Made by a program: the position numbers and the translations under genes. The notes below the pieces were generated by a model. That model did no database searches and was not told the DNA's origin. It worked only from the letters and a program-made list of their open reading frames with translations. From NCBI RefSeq assembly GCF_001875665.1, contig NZ_MLAL01000040.1, positions 1 to 46,150 on the forward strand: 46,150 nucleotides of DNA, read 5' to 3'. Of the stretch, positions 42,698 to 46,150 are shown in pieces; within the stretch, counting starts at the first letter, position 1; every line of letters begins with the position of its first letter. This DNA comes from Corynebacterium sp. NML130628. Lineage in GTDB: Bacteria > Actinomycetota > Actinomycetes > Mycobacteriales > Mycobacteriaceae.

Positions 42698-44623
42698 CTA
42701 CTTTCCTGCGAAGACAAGATTGATCAGGGCTTCGCTCGCGTGTTTGGTTTCCCGCTCCAGATGGTGTGCAGCCGAACGGGCGCTGTCGAGCGAACGCTGC
42801 GTCTCTGCAACGACCGCCTGTTGATCACGATTGAGCTCTGGGATGACAAGACGTGCTATTGGATTTCGTCGTGGCACCTGGCCGCGACTGTCGAGATTCA
42901 CCGGGGCGTTGAGGCATGCCGCGATGAAGTACGGGTCGTAGGCATCGGAGACAGCACGGAAAACGGTGAAATGCTTTGAAGGGACCCAAGTCTGGCTATC
43001 GTCCTCGTGCACCCGCACCGGGATGGTTCCCAACCGGGGCATCAGGATGTCACCAGGTTGCAGTACATCTTCGGGATCGAAGTCATTAACAAAGGCGGGC
43101 TCCGCATTGTCGTTCGGAGTTGCGAGACGGGCGCTGCCCTGGTCTTGGCTGTCGTCGAAGCGGTACTTGCCGAGAATACGAATGAAGTGGCCGGCGTTGA
43201 CGAGCTCGCGCATAGTGGTGGACGAGGCTGAAGACGGGATTGCGTCTGCGGAGACGCGGGGGGCGGAGATTTTCATGAAGTCCTTTGTGGTTGTTTGTAA
43301 GCGTTGGAAAGCGGCATCGAACTCGGCGGCTGCGTCGCTGGGGTCGATAGCGATGGCCTGAACGAGATACGTTGATGGGTGAAGTGATCCATCGTTGGTA
43401 ACAACATCTGCCAAGGTAACTGCCTCGTACGGCACGTCCGTGTCTCGCCTGTTACGTGCGGCGGTGAGCCAATCTGCGATTCGCTGGGGGACAGATTCCG
43501 GCTTCTGGTGAGAAGCATCAATGAGCAACGGCTCTTCGATACCCCCTGCACTCAGTACCCACAGTGCAACTGGAATACGCGATGCAGAGAGTATCCCGCC
43601 AGGGAGTTGCACGACAGCTTCGATTTGCCCTTCCGCTGCGAGGCGCTGCCGGTGTTCCTTGAACTGATTGATGAACGTTGTACCAAGCCCCGTGATGACG
43701 TACGCGCGACCGTCGGCAGCTAGGTGTTGCACGCAGTAAAGCAGGAAGAGCTCGTCGCTCATAAGTCCCCTCAACGGGTATTTCGGGAAAACGCGCTGCA
43801 GGTGATCTAGCTCATCTCGCGCAAAGCGCATACCTATCGGGGGTTCACAGACTATGAGGTCGGCGTGGGCGTTGGAAAACGGATCGTAGCGAAGAGAATC
43901 ACTGGTTTTGATGGTGGCTACCTGACCAGTGAGATATACAAGCAGACGGGCTAGGGTCGCGGAGTCGGGCATCATCTCTGTGCCCATGAGCTTTGCACCT
44001 GGCGCGTGCTTGCCGACGCCGAGAAGCGTTCCGGCAATACCGCACGCTGGGTCTAGTACCGTCTTGACGTCCTTAGTGGTAGTCGAAGCGGCCGCTGCAA
44101 TTGTTGCACTGGAAAGCGAATGAGAGGTCCCATACTGGCTACGCGCGCCACGCGCGCCTAGACCAAGGAATCGATCGACTACTAACTGGGCAGCTTTGCC
44201 GTATTCGATGACACCAAGTTTGGAAATGCCATGCTCGACGTCATTGATTGTTTCTTCGTTGATGTGTGCCCGCAATGTCTCGAATTCCGCTGGGGGCGTA
44301 AAGGAGGGATCTTTATCGAGAGCAAGCAGAGTCAGTATTACTAGCGGAATATCTTCAATTGGGATCTCATTACGCAACAAATTTGCGGCCGCCCACAGCG
44401 CAGTGAGTTGTAGGTCTTGCTCAGCATCTTTAGGGAAGAAGTCGTTGCGCTTGAGCCAACTCACAACGGCTTCCGCCTCGAATAAAGGTTTACGCGGGGT
44501 TGATTCCTCTACGGGCGAAGGGAAGTCCTCGTAGCGCTTGCGCCAGTTACTCACTGCCGGTCGGCTGACCTGTGCGAGCTCTGCGATGTCCTTGAGCGTG
44601 AGGTGTCCGGTGGTTGCAACCAT
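42698..44623 (-). CDS. HTH + N6-methylase-like + target-recognition fusion protein
   Basis: A 641-residue protein. Residues ~1-60 form a helix-turn-helix (LKDIAELAQVSRPAVSNWRK, then PLFEAEAVVSWLKRN). Residues ~170-400 are an N6-methylase fold with motif I VLDPACGIAGTLLG (Asp191). Motif IV, normally NPPF/Y, reads CEPPIG with Glu260 in place of the catalytic Asn/Asp, so methylation may be lost or changed. Residues ~470-640 resemble one HsdS half: DVLQPGDILMPRLGTIPVRV, then PRRNPIARLVIPELNRDQQA and a long helix. HTH-methylases of this layout occur in other actinobacteria. Its ATG follows the NYN stop directly, and hsdM follows after ten bases. Possible roles are decoy, regulator or accessory modification enzyme. 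Confidence 0.85.
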   Translation of the reverse strand: MVATTGHLTLKDIAELAQVSRPAVSNWRKRYEDFPSPVEESTPRKPLFEAEAVVSWLKRNDFFPKDAEQDLQLTALWAAANLLRNEIPIEDIPLVILTLLALDKDPSFTPPAEFETLRAHINEETINDVEHGISKLGVIEYGKAAQLVVDRFLGLGARGARSQYGTSHSLSSATIAAAASTTTKDVKTVLDPACGIAGTLLGVGKHAPGAKLMGTEMMPDSATLARLLVYLTGQVATIKTSDSLRYDPFSNAHADLIVCEPPIGMRFARDELDHLQRVFPKYPLRGLMSDELFLLYCVQHLAADGRAYVITGLGTTFINQFKEHRQRLAAEGQIEAVVQLPGGILSASRIPVALWVLSAGGIEEPLLIDASHQKPESVPQRIADWLTAARNRRDTDVPYEAVTLADVVTNDGSLHPSTYLVQAIAIDPSDAAAEFDAAFQRLQTTTKDFMKISAPRVSADAIPSSASSTTMRELVNAGHFIRILGKYRFDDSQDQGSARLATPNDNAEPAFVNDFDPEDVLQPGDILMPRLGTIPVRVHEDDSQTWVPSKHFTVFRAVSDAYDPYFIAACLNAPVNLDSRGQVPRRNPIARLVIPELNRDQQAVVAETQRSLDSARSAAHHLERETKHASEALINLVFAGK

Positions 44624-45178
44624 TTATGCTGTCTCCTCAGTGTGTGGGTGAAGCTGAATTACATTGTTGTTCATTGTCGGGGTGGTTTCGAGGTTGGTGC
44701 TGGTTGGAATGTACCCATCTTCCGCTAGGAAAACTTCGGATGCCGCGAAGCAGAGTTGCTGAGAAAGCTGCACTCCGTGTGAATACACCTTGGTAGGTAC
44801 TCCGAACTCTGCGGCGAAAGCGACAGGGTTGGCGAAGATTCCGTCTCCGGAGACTAATGCGATTTCGTCAAACTGTCCGAAATTCATACGTTCAATCTCT
44901 TCGATCAATCGATGATCTGCTCCGTTGGGCCCCATCCCCATGAGCAAACGCGGACCTTTCCAACCTGCGTTCACATTCAGGATTCCGCTCTTGTCCGATG
45001 CGATGATTACGATTTCGCCTTCCTGGATATCTAGCCAAAGAGTGAGCATCTTCTTGCACCACTTGGCCTGGGCAGCGCTATGAATCGGCTGGCCATTGAA
45101 ATTTTCAATGTCAATCAGAATGAGGCGGCGAGGTCGGGTGTCGGACTGGGGGTTGGGGGCGCTTTGGAGTGTGTTCAT
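44624..45178 (-). CDS. NYN-domain (PIN-like) putative ribonuclease, first gene of the restriction operon
   Basis: A 184-residue protein whose first ~150 residues fit the NYN/LabA PIN-like nuclease fold. The metal-binding acids are present: Asp23 and Glu25 in LILIDIENFNGQP, Asp88 in NGADHRLIEEI and Asp112 in VSGDGIFANP. The last ~40 residues are a low-complexity tail. The ATG has AAAGGA upstream; a good promoter lies at 45220-45248. It is the first gene of a run of seven with gaps of at most 15 bp. NYN proteins cleave RNA in the few cases studied. Its pairing with a restriction system suggests a second, RNA-level arm, by analogy with PrrC, which is inference. Confidence 0.82.
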   Translation of the reverse strand: MNTLQSAPNPQSDTRPRRLILIDIENFNGQPIHSAAQAKWCKKMLTLWLDIQEGEIVIIASDKSGILNVNAGWKGPRLLMGMGPNGADHRLIEEIERMNFGQFDEIALVSGDGIFANPVAFAAEFGVPTKVYSHGVQLSQQLCFAASEVFLAEDGYIPTSTNLETTPTMNNNVIQLHPHTEETA

Positions 45179-45219
45179 TGCCCGGATTCCTTTCGTGGTG
45201 TTCGCGTTTGCTGTAAAAA

Positions 45220-45248
45220 AGATTAACCTACGTTCACAGTCGCGTCAA
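45220..45248 (-). promoter_or_regulatory. Promoter of the NYN-hsd operon
   Basis: On the minus strand TTGACG (complement of 45243-45248) and TAATCT (complement of 45220-45225) are separated by exactly 17 bp, near the sigma-70/SigA optimum. The start of transcription would be ~35 bases before the NYN ATG. A TTCACA hexamer lies inside the spacer. Confidence 0.75.
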
Positions 45249-45350
45249 GCGCATGTATATTCACACTAGAAAAGGCCTGGATGGCGTCTCATTTGCGCTG
45301 TTGCCGATTCCTATTGTGGCAAGATTATCTATGTTCACAAATACTGTGAA
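45233..45350. promoter_or_regulatory. Repeated TTCACA sites around the operon promoter
   Basis: TTCACA occurs at 45233-45238 (between -35 and -10), 45260-45265 (just upstream of -35) and 45334-45339, the last paired with TGTGAA at 45345-45350 as an inverted repeat with 5-bp spacer. The placement is that of operators. The HTH protein encoded at 42698-44623 is a candidate binder. Confidence 0.45.
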
Positions 45351-45561
45351 TGTGGGTCCGCTTGTGCCCTGTTTTAGGGTTGGAGGTTCGGGTAGGAGAC
45401 TTTGGGGTGGTGTGACTCAAATGTATGGCGAACACTTTGTTTCAATTGAGGTCTCCTGCGTGGTGTGCATGTCTGTATTGGCACTACAGTTGGCGTGGGC
45501 GTGAGTGGTGAGGGTGGTCTTTTTGGGGGATACCCCGATTTGGCGCAAAAATGGGAGTAAT

Positions 45562-45831
45562 AAACAACTCGAAACAACTCTCGGGGCGACGAAGGGAGTG
45601 TTCTAGGAGTGCAATGCGCCGAGTGGAACCGCTTTAAAGTGTCGAACCCGCAGGTGGGTGTGCTGTTAGGTTTGGCGTGGGTGGCTGATGATAGCCACGT
45701 TGGAGATTGAGGTAATTGGCAATGCAAAACAACTTGCAAACAACTCGAAACAACTACTGTGAGCTGCTAATATGTCCTATTTTCCAGGCTTTTCAGAGGA
45801 GGGTTGTTGCAGAGTTGTTTCAAACAACTCT
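45562..45831. repeat. AAACAACTC iteron-like repeats and palindrome
   Basis: AAACAACT(C/T/A) occurs in direct order at 45562, 45572, 45727, 45738 and 45748, spaced 10-11 bp within each group. At 45811-45831 the inverted form AGAGTTGTTT, one C, then AAACAACTCT makes a perfect palindrome. Helical-turn spacing suggests a protein-binding array, as at plasmid origins, partition sites or operators. The stretch 45179-46042 holds no supported gene. Confidence 0.65.
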
Positions 45832-45938
45832 AGAGCATCTGTCAGGGTGAAGTGGCATGGGCGTCGGTTGAAGGCTTTGTGCTGTCGGTCGGGATGGGCC
45901 TCCAAAATGACGAGTGAAACCGTTTCAAAGTGCCGAAC
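45621..45938. repeat. Imperfect 27-bp direct repeat
   Basis: 45621-45647 and 45912-45938 share 23 of 27 bases (GAGTGGAACCGC against GAGTGAAACCGT at the left ends, GTCGAAC against GCCGAAC at the right). Each copy lies 40-80 bp to the right of an AAACAACTC cluster, so the two blocks may be a duplicated unit. Confidence 0.55.
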
Positions 45939-46042
45939 GTGCTGGTGGAAGGCTATGAACGGGTAGTGCTGATCACGCTGAGGCGCCAGGTCCGTCGGAA
46001 TCAGAAGCCACGCTTACACGTTATGAGGTTACCCTCGTTTAG

Positions 46043-46150
46043 TGGACACCCTATTTGTGCGGATCTTGTGTCCGTAGGAGAGGATGTTCATTGTGAGTCA
46101 ACAGCGCAAGAAGTACACGCCGGAGTACCGGCGTGAAGCCGCGAACCTTG
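46043..46150 (+). mobile_element. Left end of an IS3-family insertion sequence (partial)
   Basis: TGGACACCC at 46043 looks like the TG-starting terminal inverted repeat of IS3-family elements, and an OrfA start follows within 50 bp. The element continues beyond the window, so its right end and target duplication cannot be checked. Confidence 0.65.
46084..46150 (+). CDS. IS3-family transposase OrfA, N-terminal fragment
   Basis: The frame reads SQQRKKYTPEYRREAANL, the usual beginning of IS3-family OrfA (a helix-turn-helix protein that binds the element's ends). ATG 46084 has TAGGAG four bases upstream; GTG 46093 is the alternative start. The gene is cut by the window edge after ~22 codons. Confidence 0.8.
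   Translation, partial: MFIVSQQRKKYTPEYRREAANL

Noticed and set aside
45253..45504. Open frame of 83 codons next to the operon promoter
   Set aside because: It has no ribosome-binding site, covers the TTCACA sites and has no recognisable composition or motif.

Overview
The window reads as chromosomal DNA of a Corynebacterium, GC-rich in its core part. The support is a set of genes characteristic of the genus in familiar neighbourhoods: McbR (the sulfur regulator, ending in PPADYSI), the heme-responsive HrrS/HrrA two-component pair, a class E sortase with its small partner membrane protein, sodA next to msrA, an LCP arabinogalactan ligase next to pheA, a FarR-like regulator next to serS, and a LGFP-repeat amidase divergent from glf. 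The species cannot be named from this sequence.

Layout. 1-172: 3' end of a 5S rRNA gene and its terminator, followed by a repeat cluster. 557-10987: conserved core (pseudouridine synthase, Usp, GlsB, McbR, YidC paralogue, sortase, DUF2020-type lipoprotein, HrrSA, Lsr2-type nucleoid protein, coiled-coil protein, RecB-like nuclease). 11000-15240: a small AT-richer accessory patch (IS3 remnant, pentapeptide-repeat protein, secreted LGFP-repeat protein, broken resolvase, gene debris). 15240-32482: core again (MFS exporter, sodA, msrA, GDPD, DUF5926, LCP, CPBP protease, pheA, metalloprotease, septum-formation protein, FarR, serS, acyltransferase, HAD, glpK, amidase, glf). 32483-46150: a second accessory region with a Fic protein and a seven-gene leftward operon, ending at the left end of an IS3-family element.

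The most unusual unit is that operon (promoter at 45220-45248, genes from 45178 down to 34715). It runs NYN-domain ribonuclease, then an HTH + N6-methylase + target-recognition fusion whose motif IV reads CEPPI rather than NPPF/Y, then canonical HsdM, HsdS and HsdR, then a GTG-started papain/NlpC-like protein coupled to hsdR by TAGTG, then a lipoprotein. hsdM carries a run of ten G in its coding strand, so a slipped base would truncate the methylase; this is the signature of phase variation. The inference is a composite, switchable restriction locus with an RNase arm and an envelope arm.

Two window-scale patterns are not explained by the genes. First, eight copies of an ~80-bp element with inverted ends (GTGCACCAAATTCC and its complement) sit in four intergenic regions, mostly in tandem; they resemble REPIN-type doublets. 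Second, many genes have TANNNT 6-8 nt before the start codon, as expected for leaderless mRNA in actinobacteria. At three divergent gene pairs only 16-22 bp apart the -10 element is palindromic (TAATGTTA, TACAGTA, TAGATTA), so a single short box can serve both directions.

Function assignments come from motif and sequence recognition by eye; no database search was run.
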